Below the pieces are notes generated by a model. The model saw nothing but the letters and a program-made list of their open reading frames with translations, had not been told where the DNA came from and ran no database searches. Positions 44,293 to 52,466 of a stretch of DNA of 64,000 nucleotides are shown in pieces. The position numbers and the translations under genes were made by a program. This DNA is from CAWFXC01 sp963819735 (GTDB lineage: Bacteria; Actinomycetota; Acidimicrobiia; IMCC26256; DASPTH01): positions 1,178,001-1,242,000 of the forward strand of contig CAWFXC010000001.1 of the NCBI GenBank assembly GCA_963819735.1, given 5' to 3'. The stretch's first letter is position 1, and each line of letters begins with the position of its first letter.

Positions 44293-44330
44293 CTCGGAGT
44301 TGACGTGCGCATGTGTACGTCAACTCCGAG
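44293..44330. repeat. 38-bp palindromic element, copy 2
   Basis: Arms CTCGGAGTT and AACTCCGAG with a 20-bp spacer containing CATGTG; the pairing extends inward (GACGT with ACGTC). Same length and arms as 38025-38062. It lies between two convergent genes and may act as a bidirectional transcript end. Confidence 0.75.
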
Positions 44331-44365
44331 GTGTTCGTTCGGGCGGTGACCCGAAGCTGCGGTGT

Positions 44366-45205
44366 TCACTTGACGAGGCGGGAGAGGCGGCGGTCGGCGA
44401 GGACCTTGCCCCCGGTCTGGCAGTGCGGGCAGTACGTGACCTCGTGGCTCTCGTAGCTGACCCTCCGGAGTGTCTCACCGCACCGGGGGCACGGCGTGCC
44501 GTACCGGGCGTGGACCTCGAAGTGGTCGCCGAGCTTCGGCTGCGAGAGGCCCCCCGTGCGGGTCCGCTCGCGTTCGAGGCCCTCACGCATCACCGCGCGG
44601 ATCGCGTCGAGGAGACGCGCACGTTGGTCGTCGTCGAGCGACGCCAACGACGCGTACGGCGACAGCTGCGCACGCCACAGCGCGTCGTCGGCGTAGCCGC
44701 GGCCGACGCCGGAGACGGTCCGCTGGTCGCGGAGCAACGTGTGCACCCGGCGACGATCGTCGCCGTGGAGGATCAACGCCGCGAACTCGTCGGACTCGGG
44801 CTCCGGGCCGAGCCGTTCGAGCGGTCCGTCGTCGCCCGGCGCCAGCACCCACCACGCGGCCTTGCGTTCGGTGCCGTACTCGCGCACCATCACCGCGGGA
44901 CGGTCGGCGAAGCGCAACCGCACCACCGATCCCTTGGCCCGGGTGCGCTTCGGTGGATCCTCGAGGTGCAGGCGCCCGGCCTGCGAGAGGTGGATGAGCA
45001 TCCGCCCGGCCGCGCCGAACTCGAGGATCAGGTACTTCCCGCGCCGATCCACGCGCTCGACGGTGTGACCGATGAGCGAGTCGGCCGGCGGCGTGACCGT
45101 CTTGAGGGCCGAGAAGCCGAGCGGCTCGATGCCTTCGAGCACCGCACCGGTGAGGACCGCGTCGAGCCGTTCGGCCAGCGCCTGCATCTGCGGCAACTCG
45201 GGCAC
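44366..45205 (-). CDS. Fpg/Nei family DNA glycosylase
   Basis: 279 residues. Begins with the catalytic N-terminal Pro and Glu (PELPQM) after Met removal, contains a conserved Lys in RRGKYLILEFG, a helix-two-turn-helix region (VSGVGRGYADDALWRAQLSP) and a C-terminal zinc finger CPRC..CPHC. Removes oxidised bases from DNA and cuts by beta/delta elimination. Whether it is a MutM or a Nei type cannot be decided by eye. GTG start at 45205, 16 nt after the UbiB-type gene's end. Confidence 0.92.
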   Translation of the reverse strand: MPELPQMQALAERLDAVLTGAVLEGIEPLGFSALKTVTPPADSLIGHTVERVDRRGKYLILEFGAAGRMLIHLSQAGRLHLEDPPKRTRAKGSVVRLRFADRPAVMVREYGTERKAAWWVLAPGDDGPLERLGPEPESDEFAALILHGDDRRRVHTLLRDQRTVSGVGRGYADDALWRAQLSPYASLASLDDDQRARLLDAIRAVMREGLERERTRTGGLSQPKLGDHFEVHARYGTPCPRCGETLRRVSYESHEVTYCPHCQTGGKVLADRRLSRLVK

Positions 45206-45221
45206 GGCCGGACCCCGCTCG

Positions 45222-46908
45222 CTACTCGACCCGCCGGCCGCGCCGGCGTCGGTTCTGCATCTTGCGTCGTACTTCGTCGCGCCGGGCCTGGAGATCGCGG
45301 AACGTGAGGCGCTCGACTTCGGAGTCGACGAGGAACGCCGCTTTCATCGCATCGGGATCGGGGGCGGCCTGGCTGGCGTCGATTCCGACCTCGCGCAGGA
45401 TGCGATCGCCGTGCGTCTCCGCGAAGTACATGTAGATGTTCATCATCTGCTCGAGCATGTCGAGATCGGGCGCGAGGATCGCGGTCGCGCTGTTCAGGAA
45501 CATCATGTTCTTGACGAACAGCATCAGCTCTTTCGGCGCGTGCACGCCGTAGCCCAGGAGCTTCTTGGTGACCTCCCGCATCTCGACCATCAGGTCGTCG
45601 GCCGACATCTGCGTGGGATCCTTCACCGGCCCGTCGAGGTCGAGGTCCTTCGCCGAGCGCGTCGAGGTCGGTGTCGGGAGGGAACGCGCCGAGATCGCGC
45701 AGCGCGACCAGTTGGCCGCGTTGGTCGCCGGTGGTGCCGAACATGAGCAGCCGGAGGAAAGCCAACCGTTGCGGTTCGGCGAGCCGGCCGGTCATGCCGA
45801 AGTCGAACAACGCGGTGCGGCCGTCGGGTTGCACCACCAGGTTCCCGCCGTGCAGGTCGCCGTGGAAGACGCCATAGATCATCGCGCCTTCGAGCGACGC
45901 GATCAGGCCGGCCTGCAGCAGCGCGTGGGTGTCGATGCCGGCCGCGTGCATGGACTCGACGTCGTCGAACGCGAAGCCGCGGAGACGTTCCATGACCAGG
46001 ACCCGTTTGGTCACGAGCGTGGGGTGCGGCCGGGGCACGATGATGCCGCGCTGTTCCGTTTGCGCCAGCACGTTCGCGATGTCGAGCATGTTCTGCGCCT
46101 CGAGCCGGAAGTCGAGCTCCTCGATAACCGTCTCCGCGAACAGTTCGACCAGCGCCGGCGGGTTGGCCAGGGCGGTGATCGGAATGCGGCCGATGAGCCG
46201 GGGCGCGAGCCACGACAACGCGGCGATGTCGTCGCGGAACAGTTCGGCGACGCGCGGCCGCTGCACCTTGACCACGACTTCCTCGCCCGTGATCAGCCGG
46301 GCCGCGTGCACCTGCGCGATCGAAGCGGCGGCGATCGGAGCCTCGTCGAACCATTCGAACAGCTCGCCGAGCGAACCCCCGAGGTCGACTTCGATGACGG
46401 CGCGGACGTCGGCGAACGGTTCGGGCGGCACCTGGTCGCGCAGGAGCTTGAACTCCGAGACCAACTCGTCGGGGAACAGGCCTTCGCCGCCCGAGACGAT
46501 CTGGCCGAGCTTCACGTAGCTCGAGCCGAGGCGCTCGAACGCGCGACGGAGCCGTCGCGAGATGCCGGCGCGCGACGACGGACGCCGCCACTCGAACGCC
46601 ATCCACCCGGCCAGCGCGCCGCCGATGGTGACAACGGTCCGGGTCAGGCGACCGAGGGGCGGGAGCCGACCCGGCGCGAGCAGACGAGGAACTTCGCGGC
46701 GCGTCCCCCGCCGGATGCGGTCGATGTCCCACTGCCACGGGATCTGATCGCGATCGAGCACCCACGGCCCGTGATCGCTGAACGCACCGAAGGCGAGGTC
46801 GGGCGACCGATCGTGAACGGCGTCCTCACCGAACGCGGCATCGAACTCGGGATCGAGTGCGGACGCGTCGCCCACCGGCGGCTCGGGGGTGGCGATCGGG
46901 GAAGTCAT
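45222..46908 (-). pseudogene. ABC1/UbiB-type atypical kinase, frame shift near 45647
   Basis: About 561 residues when joined. The first frame contains the kinase-like core: an Ala-rich loop near EAPIAAASIAQVHAA, KVQRPRV, GVFHGDLHGGN and LFDFGMTG. The second frame continues VKDPTQMSADDLMVEMREV and ends in an Arg-rich tail. One surplus base at 45644-45651 separates them. UbiB/COQ8 proteins have ATPase activity tied to isoprenoid quinone synthesis or lipid homeostasis. It starts on ATG 46908, 10 nt after TAGCGT. Confidence 0.85.
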
Positions 46909-46975
46909 GGAACGTACAACGCTAGACGGGCCCGGCGGCATCCCGATCCTCCGGGCACCGGCGGGTGCGAGCACG

Positions 46976-47017
46976 AAAACGGGGCCCGGCCTGCGCACTG
47001 TGCGCGAGCCGGGCCCC
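46976..47017 (-). terminator. Rho-independent terminator of the Rpf-like gene
   Basis: On the minus strand GGGGCCCGGC, an 18-nt loop that itself can form GCGCA/TGCGC, and GCCGGGCCCC, followed by GTTTTC. It lies 44 nt after the stop of the Rpf-like gene and before the UbiB-type start. Confidence 0.85.
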
Positions 47018-47060
47018 GGTGCGACCACCGGACGGCCGACAGCCGCCCGAGTGGATCATG

Positions 47061-47693
47061 TCAACAGCCGCCACCCCACGGGGCAGCGCCCTGCTGGGCG
47101 TACAAAGCCTGAGCCATCGCGTCCTGGTCGGCCGGTGCGGCCTGCGCGGGGTCTACACCCACGAGGTCACCACGTCCGCTAGAAGCAGCGATGCTGTTCC
47201 AGGTGCCAGGCAAGAACTGATAAGCGCCGGCAGCGCCTGATCCGCCCTCGTTGTAGATGCCATAGTTGCCACCACTCTCACGCTGGCGAACACAAGCCAG
47301 GAACCCACCCGGATTCGAGTTGTAAGCCACCGAACTCGTTTCCGGAACGTAGACCCGTTGCGTGGCTGCGGCCTCAGCAGCAGCGACAGCAGCGAGGTAC
47401 TTCTGCAGGTTCAGTTGGTCGAGATACTTCTGCAGGTTGATCTGGTTCAGATACGCCTGCAGTTGCTTGTAATGGACCCAGTTCTGAATGTCCTGGGCAC
47501 TCTGCTCGAAACCGGCGGTTTGACCTTCGGCCTCGAGTGCTACTTCTGGAGCGGCGGTCGGCCGCTCCGCATGGAGCTTGTCCAATTTCGGACCACGTGC
47601 ATGTTCAGGGTCGGCTGGGGACGCCACGGCAACACCCGCCGCGACCGCCACGGCCAAGAGCGGTGCGATGATCAACAACACTCTTTTGCGCAT
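47061..47693 (-). CDS. Resuscitation-promoting-factor-like transglycosylase, secreted
   Basis: 210 residues. A signal peptide or anchor (residues 5-25), a hydrophilic region, then three 9-residue leucine repeats (LQAYLNQIN, LQKYLDQLN, LQKYLAAVA; residues 78-104) and a C-terminal transglycosylase-like domain: ACVRQRESGGNYGIYNEGG with the catalytic Glu, GAYQFLPGTWNS and a final WGGGC. Cleaves peptidoglycan and may stimulate regrowth of dormant cells, as known Rpf proteins do. ATG at 47693 follows AGAAAGGA. Confidence 0.9.
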   Translation of the reverse strand: MRKRVLLIIAPLLAVAVAAGVAVASPADPEHARGPKLDKLHAERPTAAPEVALEAEGQTAGFEQSAQDIQNWVHYKQLQAYLNQINLQKYLDQLNLQKYLAAVAAAEAAATQRVYVPETSSVAYNSNPGGFLACVRQRESGGNYGIYNEGGSGAAGAYQFLPGTWNSIAASSGRGDLVGVDPAQAAPADQDAMAQALYAQQGAAPWGGGC

Positions 47694-47882
47694 GTGGTTC
47701 CTTTCTGCTCGGGCCCGACCGCGCGCGGACAGGCAGTTGGTTAGGGGCAGTGGGGAGCTCGTACCGCTTGGTAACTGCACAGACGGTGAACTTCCCAGGA
47801 AAACGGTAGTTGCGCCCCGTGGTCGTCTGGGCATCGGGCACGTCACAAAGTCGACGAACCCGTGGGAAGCGACCGAACCCTA
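47694..47882 (-). promoter_or_regulatory. Long 5' leader and -10 (TAGGGT) of the Rpf-like gene
   Basis: TAGGGT (complement of 47877-47882) is the nearest -10-like hexamer, giving an untranslated leader of about 170 nt, unlike the leaderless starts nearby. rpf genes in other actinobacteria often carry a c-di-AMP riboswitch; I could not match its conserved core here. No supported gene on either strand. Confidence 0.4.
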
Positions 47883-47893
47883 TCGAGACCCTC

Positions 47894-49459
47894 TTATGCG
47901 TGCGAATTGCCCGCTCGCAGCAGGGGGTCGGCAAGCACGGCCATGGCCGCGTTCCGACCGTTGACCGCCATCACGCTGCCGCCCGGATGGGTCGCCGCGC
48001 CGCACAGATACAGGCCTGTGAGCGCAGTTCGGGCGGCGAACCGCGCCGTCCACATCTGGTCGGGTAGGCACTCACCCTGGAAGATGTGCCCGCCGGTGAG
48101 CCCGACGCGGGCCTCGACATCGGGCGGACCGAGCACCTCGCGCTCCGTGACGCAATTTGTGATGTCGGGTGCGGAGCGCGCGATCAGGCCGAGCACCGCG
48201 TCACCGATCTCCTCCCGGCGCGCGTCCCAACCGCCGACCAACGCATGCGGGGCGTACTGCGCGAAGACGCTCATGGTGTGGGCACCGCGCGGCGCGACCG
48301 ACGCGTCGTACGCGGTCTGGAAGTAGACCTCGGCCCACACCGGTGCCGGTTCGCCGCGGCGCGCCGCGTCGCACCCGGCCTGCGTCTCGTCGATGCTGCC
48401 CGCGATCTCGACCTGCGCGCGGTACACGTGGGCCGGGCGTCCGGGCGCGGCGACGAACTCGGGAAGCCGCTCGAGCGCGCAGTTGACCTTCACCACCGGG
48501 CTCGTACAGCGCCAGTCGTCGACCCGGGCCCGCAACTCGGCCGGTACGTCGCCCTCGACCAGCGCCAGCGTCCGCACCGGGTCGGCGTTCGACACGACCA
48601 CACGCGCCGGAATCGTCTCGCCACCGGCGAGGCGCACCCCTTCGCCGGGCCGGATGGCCACGACCTCCGCCCCGCGGCACACTTCCGCGCCGGCCTCGAG
48701 CGCGGCGGCCGCGATGTACTGCGAGATCCGGCCCATGCCGCCCTCGACGTAGCCCCATCCGCCCAGCAGACCCAGCCGATGGTGGGCGTGGATCCACGCG
48801 GTACCCGGCTCGCGCGGTCCGGCGAACGTGCCGATGATCCCCTGCCCGTGCAGCGCGGCCCGGAGCCGCGGATCGCGCACGTGGCGCTCCACGACGTCGG
48901 CGATCGATGCGTGCAGCACCACCTCGCGCGCCTCGGCATCGCCGGCGAGGAGCTCGTCGAGCTCTGCCGGATCGGGGGCGTCGCCCAGCCACGTGTCGCG
49001 GCGGCCCGTCCTCAGACGCGCGCGTATCCGATCGAACAACGCGTCGTACGCGAGGAAGCCGTCGACGTCGCGCGGCGCGAGCGCCGCGACCTCGGCTGCG
49101 GTGCGCGCCGGGTCGCGCCACTGGGTCAGCGACGTGCCGTCGTCGAACGGCGTCCACTGTTCGGGGTCGCACGGAAACATGCGGAACCCGTGGCGCGCGA
49201 GCTCGAGCTCCTCGATCACCAACGGGTGGAGGAGGCCGACGAGATACGCGCACGGGCTCATGACGAACGCAGGATCGCGGAACGGGCGCTCGAGCGTGCA
49301 CGCCCCGCCGAGCTGGTCGCGACGTTCGAGCACCAGCACCGACTTTCCCGCCCGGGCCAGGTACGCGGCCGCGGTCAACCCGTTGTGCCCGCCGCCCACG
49401 ACCACGACGTCCCACGGAGTCATGGGCGAGCGCGGAACGCCGTGAGCGCTCGCCTGCAT
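47894..49459 (-). CDS. CrtI-like NAD(P)/FAD-dependent oxidoreductase
   Basis: 521 residues. The dinucleotide-binding VVVVGGGHNGLTAAAYLARAG near residue 18 with an acidic end of strand 2 (LERRDQLGG), and the C-terminal FAD-binding YLCGAATHPGGSVMAVNGRNAA, are typical of phytoene-desaturase-like flavoproteins. Substrate unknown; no carotenoid genes nearby. ATG at 49459 lies 6 nt after TACGGT (leaderless); a start at 49423 is possible but has no ribosome binding site. Related to the protein at 50843. Confidence 0.87.
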   Translation of the reverse strand: MQASAHGVPRSPMTPWDVVVVGGGHNGLTAAAYLARAGKSVLVLERRDQLGGACTLERPFRDPAFVMSPCAYLVGLLHPLVIEELELARHGFRMFPCDPEQWTPFDDGTSLTQWRDPARTAAEVAALAPRDVDGFLAYDALFDRIRARLRTGRRDTWLGDAPDPAELDELLAGDAEAREVVLHASIADVVERHVRDPRLRAALHGQGIIGTFAGPREPGTAWIHAHHRLGLLGGWGYVEGGMGRISQYIAAAALEAGAEVCRGAEVVAIRPGEGVRLAGGETIPARVVVSNADPVRTLALVEGDVPAELRARVDDWRCTSPVVKVNCALERLPEFVAAPGRPAHVYRAQVEIAGSIDETQAGCDAARRGEPAPVWAEVYFQTAYDASVAPRGAHTMSVFAQYAPHALVGGWDARREEIGDAVLGLIARSAPDITNCVTEREVLGPPDVEARVGLTGGHIFQGECLPDQMWTARFAARTALTGLYLCGAATHPGGSVMAVNGRNAAMAVLADPLLRAGNSHA

Positions 49460-49465
49460 CGCAGC

Positions 49466-49475
49466 ACCGTATCGT
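49466..49475. promoter_or_regulatory. Divergent -10 elements sharing a TA dinucleotide (oxidoreductase / secreted protein)
   Basis: The minus-strand TACGGT (complement of 49466-49471) lies 6 nt before ATG 49459. The plus-strand TATCGT (49470-49475) lies 7 nt before GTG 49483. They overlap by the TA at 49470-49471, the same arrangement as at 19829-19838. Confidence 0.6.
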
Positions 49476-49482
49476 CGGGGGC

Positions 49483-50001
49483 GTGCAACGTCGCAGGGTC
49501 GTCGTCGGTGTCATCGTCCTGCTCGGGCTGGCGGTTCCGTCGGCCGCGTACGCGGTGCCCGGTTCGCCCGCGTCGGTGACGGCCACGGTGCAACTGCCGA
49601 GGGCGCGGGTGAGAGCGGGGGCCACCGTCCACGGCTCGCTCGTCCTCACGAACCGCAGCGGGGCGCCCGTCGACCTGAAGACCACGTGCACGCCGAAATG
49701 GCAGGTCGTGCTGGGGAGCGGCAAGGAGCCGCCCGGCGTCGCGTTCTCGCTGGAATGCGGCGTGGATCCGTTCATCGTGAAGGTGGGAACCACCAAGCTG
49801 CCGTTCACGCTCTCGACGTCGTACCCGGGGTGTGCACCCGACGCCGCGTCGGTGTCGCGCGACCTCCCCCGCTGCCGGGCCAACGGTCGGCCACCACCGC
49901 TTCCCCGCGGCCGGTACCACGCGTTCCTCGTGACCAGCGATCCGTCGTTCCCCCAGGCCGCGCCCGCGCCGATCCGGCTCGTCAGGCTCGCGGCGCGGTG
50001 A
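49483..50001 (+). CDS. Secreted protein, function unknown
   Basis: 172 residues. A signal peptide (RRRVVVGVIVLLGLAVPSAAYA) is followed by a beta-rich domain with three or four Cys (TTCTPKW, LECGVDP, YPGCAPD, LPRCRAN) that may form disulfides. No family recognised. Leaderless GTG start. Its last 20 nt overlap the convergent ABC ATPase gene. Confidence 0.75.
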   Translation: MQRRRVVVGVIVLLGLAVPSAAYAVPGSPASVTATVQLPRARVRAGATVHGSLVLTNRSGAPVDLKTTCTPKWQVVLGSGKEPPGVAFSLECGVDPFIVKVGTTKLPFTLSTSYPGCAPDAASVSRDLPRCRANGRPPPLPRGRYHAFLVTSDPSFPQAAPAPIRLVRLAAR

Positions 50002-50791
50002 TCCTCGCCGCGTAGCGGTCGCCGTCGGTGTCGACGGCGACCTCGAGGCCGAACGTCGACGACACCGCGGCGGAGGTGAGCGTCGCCGCGATCGGACCCG
50101 AGGCCACGACCCGCCCCTCGCGCAGCAGGAGCGCATGGGTGAACCCGGGCGGGATCTCCTCGAGGTGATGCGTGACCATCACGATCGGGCGACCGCCGTC
50201 GCGCGCGAGCTCGCCCAACAACGCGACCAGTGCTTCGCGCCCCCCGAGGTCGAGACCGGCGCACGGCTCGTCGAACAGCAGGAGCTCGGGCTCGGCCATG
50301 AGCAGACGCGCCACGAGGAGCCGCTTGCGCTCACCTTCGGAGAGGGTGGCGATCGGCTGATCGGCGTGGCCCGCGCAGCCGACGAAGTCGAGCAGCGTCT
50401 CGGCGCGCGCCTGATCGGCATCGTCGTAGGTACCCCACCACGGTTCCCACGCCGCGTCGAGACCGGTGACCACGACTTCCCGTGCCGTCAACGTCGGGCG
50501 CAGCCGCTGCAGGAGTGCGCTGCTCGCCAGACCGATCCGCCGACGAGCCACCCGGACGTCGACCGCGCCGTAGGTGTCGCCGAGGACCGTGACCGTGCCC
50601 GACGACGGCGCCCGCTGGAACGACAGCACACGGAGCAGCGATGTCTTGCCCGACCCGTTGGGCCCGAGCACGACCCACCGGTCGCGTGCGTCCACCGTCC
50701 ACTCGACGTCGTGCAGCACCGGAGCGCCCTGCTCCACGAGCCCGACGCCGGCCACCCTGATCGCGATGTCGGCGGCCACGGGAACGATCAT
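49982..50791 (-). CDS. ABC transporter ATP-binding protein (ModF/YlmA-like)
   Basis: 269 residues. Walker A GPNGSGKTS, signature LSEGERKR, Walker B LLLFDEPCAGLDLGG and H-loop VTHHLEEIPPGFTH. The EEIPPGFTH ending is typical of soluble ABC proteins without a dedicated permease. None is encoded nearby. It overlaps the convergent secreted-protein gene at its 3' end and is divergent from the oxidoreductase at 50843. Confidence 0.9.
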   Translation of the reverse strand: MIVPVAADIAIRVAGVGLVEQGAPVLHDVEWTVDARDRWVVLGPNGSGKTSLLRVLSFQRAPSSGTVTVLGDTYGAVDVRVARRRIGLASSALLQRLRPTLTAREVVVTGLDAAWEPWWGTYDDADQARAETLLDFVGCAGHADQPIATLSEGERKRLLVARLLMAEPELLLFDEPCAGLDLGGREALVALLGELARDGGRPIVMVTHHLEEIPPGFTHALLLREGRVVASGPIAATLTSAAVSSTFGLEVAVDTDGDRYAARITAPRA

Positions 50792-50842
50792 GCCCGGTCG
50801 CCCGGGCCCGGCCACGAACTCGACGTGCGGTACCTTCGACGG

Positions 50843-52462
50843 GTGAGCGACGTCGACGCGGTCGTGATCGGCGCCGGACCCAACGGTCTGGTCGCCGCCA
50901 ACCTGCTGGCCGACGCGGGCTGGAGCGTGCTCGTGCTCGAGGCGCAACCGGACCCCGGGGGCGCGGTACGCAGCGCGGAGCTCACCCACCCGGGATACGT
51001 CCACGACGTCTTCAGCGCGTTCTACCCGCTCGGGCTCGCGTCACCGGTGATGCGCGCGCTCGACCTCGGGTCGCACGGATTGCGGTGGCGCCACGCGCCG
51101 ATCGTGCTGGCCCATCCCCACGCCGACGGCCGGTGCGCCGCGCTCTCCACCGATGTCGAGGAGACCGCGAAATCGCTCGAGAGCTTCGCCGCGGGCGACG
51201 GCGGTGCCTGGCGTGAGTTCTACGCCGACTTCGAACGGGTGAGCGACGCCCTCCTCGTCTCGATGACGTCGCCGATCCCGCCGGTGAAGGGGGGCGCCCG
51301 GCTCGCGCTCGCCCTCGGCCCGCGCGGGCTGCTCGACTTCACCCGGCAGTCGCTCCTCTCCGTCCGGCGGCTCGCAGAGGAGAACTTCGGCGGCGAAGGT
51401 GCCGCGCTGCTGCTGGCCGGGAACGCGATGCACAGCGACGTCGGCCCCGACACGCCGCCGAGCGGCTTCCTGGGGTGGATGCTCACCTGCCTCGGCCAGC
51501 AGTACGGGTTCCCCGTGCCCGAGGGCGGCGCCGGACAACTCACCGCGGCCCTGGTCCGTCGACTCGAGTCGCGCGGCGGACGCGTGCGTTGCTCGGCGAA
51601 CGTGACGCGCATCGAGGTACGCGATCGACGCGCGGTCGGCGTCGTGCTGCACACCGGCGAATCGATCTCGGTCGCTCGCGGTGTCCTCGCCGACGTCGGT
51701 GCACCCGCGCTCTACCGCACGCTCGTCGGCGAGGAGCATCTGCCGTCGTCGCTGGTTGCCGACCTCGCCCGCTTCCAGTACGACGCGGCGACCTTCAAGA
51801 TCGACTGGGCCCTCTCGGGGCCGATCCCGTGGCGCACCGAACCGGCGACCCGCGCCGGCACCGTGCACCTCTGCGAGAGCATGGACGCGATCACCGAGTA
51901 CGCCGCCGACCTCGCGCAGGACAAGATCCCGGCGCATCCATTCGTGCTGACCGGCCAGATGAACAAGGCCGATCCCACCCGCTCGCCCGCGGGCACCGAG
52001 ACGGTCTGGGCGTACACCCACGTGCCGCTGCGTCCCCGCGGTGACGCCGGGGGAACGCTGCGCGGCCGGTGGGACGACGCCGAGACCCAGCTGTTCGCCG
52101 ACCGGATCGAGTCCGAGATCGAAGCGCACGCACCCGGCTTCCGGTCGCTGATCACCGGCCGTCACCTGCTCGCGCCACCGGCGCTCGAAGCCCGCAACGC
52201 CAACCTCGTCGGCGGCGCGCTCGGCGGCGGCACGATGGCGTTCTCCCAGCAGGTCGTGTTCCGCCCCGTGCCCGGGCTCGGACGAGCCGAGACGCCGGTG
52301 CGGGGGCTGTTCCTCGCGTCGGCGTCGGCGCACCCCGGCGGCGGCGTCCACGGTGCGTGCGGCGCCAACGCCGCCCGGGCGGCCATCGCGGCCGACCGCG
52401 TGCACCGGATCGTCGGCGGCGTCCGCGATCGCGTCCGGCGCGGCGCCCGCGCCGACCGGTAA
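50843..52462 (+). CDS. CrtI-like NAD(P)/FAD-dependent oxidoreductase
   Basis: 539 residues. VVIGAGPNGLVAANLLADAG near the start and ASASAHPGGGVHGACGANAARAA at the end frame a phytoene-desaturase-like fold. A second homologue of the gene at 47894, on the other side of the ABC ATPase and a small secreted protein. Substrate unknown. GTG at 50843 lies 6 nt after TACCTT (50831-50836). It is convergent with the glutamate dehydrogenase, 4 nt apart. Confidence 0.88.
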   Translation: MSDVDAVVIGAGPNGLVAANLLADAGWSVLVLEAQPDPGGAVRSAELTHPGYVHDVFSAFYPLGLASPVMRALDLGSHGLRWRHAPIVLAHPHADGRCAALSTDVEETAKSLESFAAGDGGAWREFYADFERVSDALLVSMTSPIPPVKGGARLALALGPRGLLDFTRQSLLSVRRLAEENFGGEGAALLLAGNAMHSDVGPDTPPSGFLGWMLTCLGQQYGFPVPEGGAGQLTAALVRRLESRGGRVRCSANVTRIEVRDRRAVGVVLHTGESISVARGVLADVGAPALYRTLVGEEHLPSSLVADLARFQYDAATFKIDWALSGPIPWRTEPATRAGTVHLCESMDAITEYAADLAQDKIPAHPFVLTGQMNKADPTRSPAGTETVWAYTHVPLRPRGDAGGTLRGRWDDAETQLFADRIESEIEAHAPGFRSLITGRHLLAPPALEARNANLVGGALGGGTMAFSQQVVFRPVPGLGRAETPVRGLFLASASAHPGGGVHGACGANAARAAIAADRVHRIVGGVRDRVRRGARADR

Positions 52463-52466
52463 CGGC

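Noticed and set aside
45028..47028. 666-residue frame over UbiB and the glycosylase gene
   Set aside because: After the frame break it reads nonsense across the conserved UbiB C-terminus and the Fpg/Nei start.
47694..47882. c-di-AMP (ydaO-type) riboswitch before the Rpf-like gene
   Set aside because: Context fits, but I could not find the conserved core in the leader, so only a long leader is annotated.
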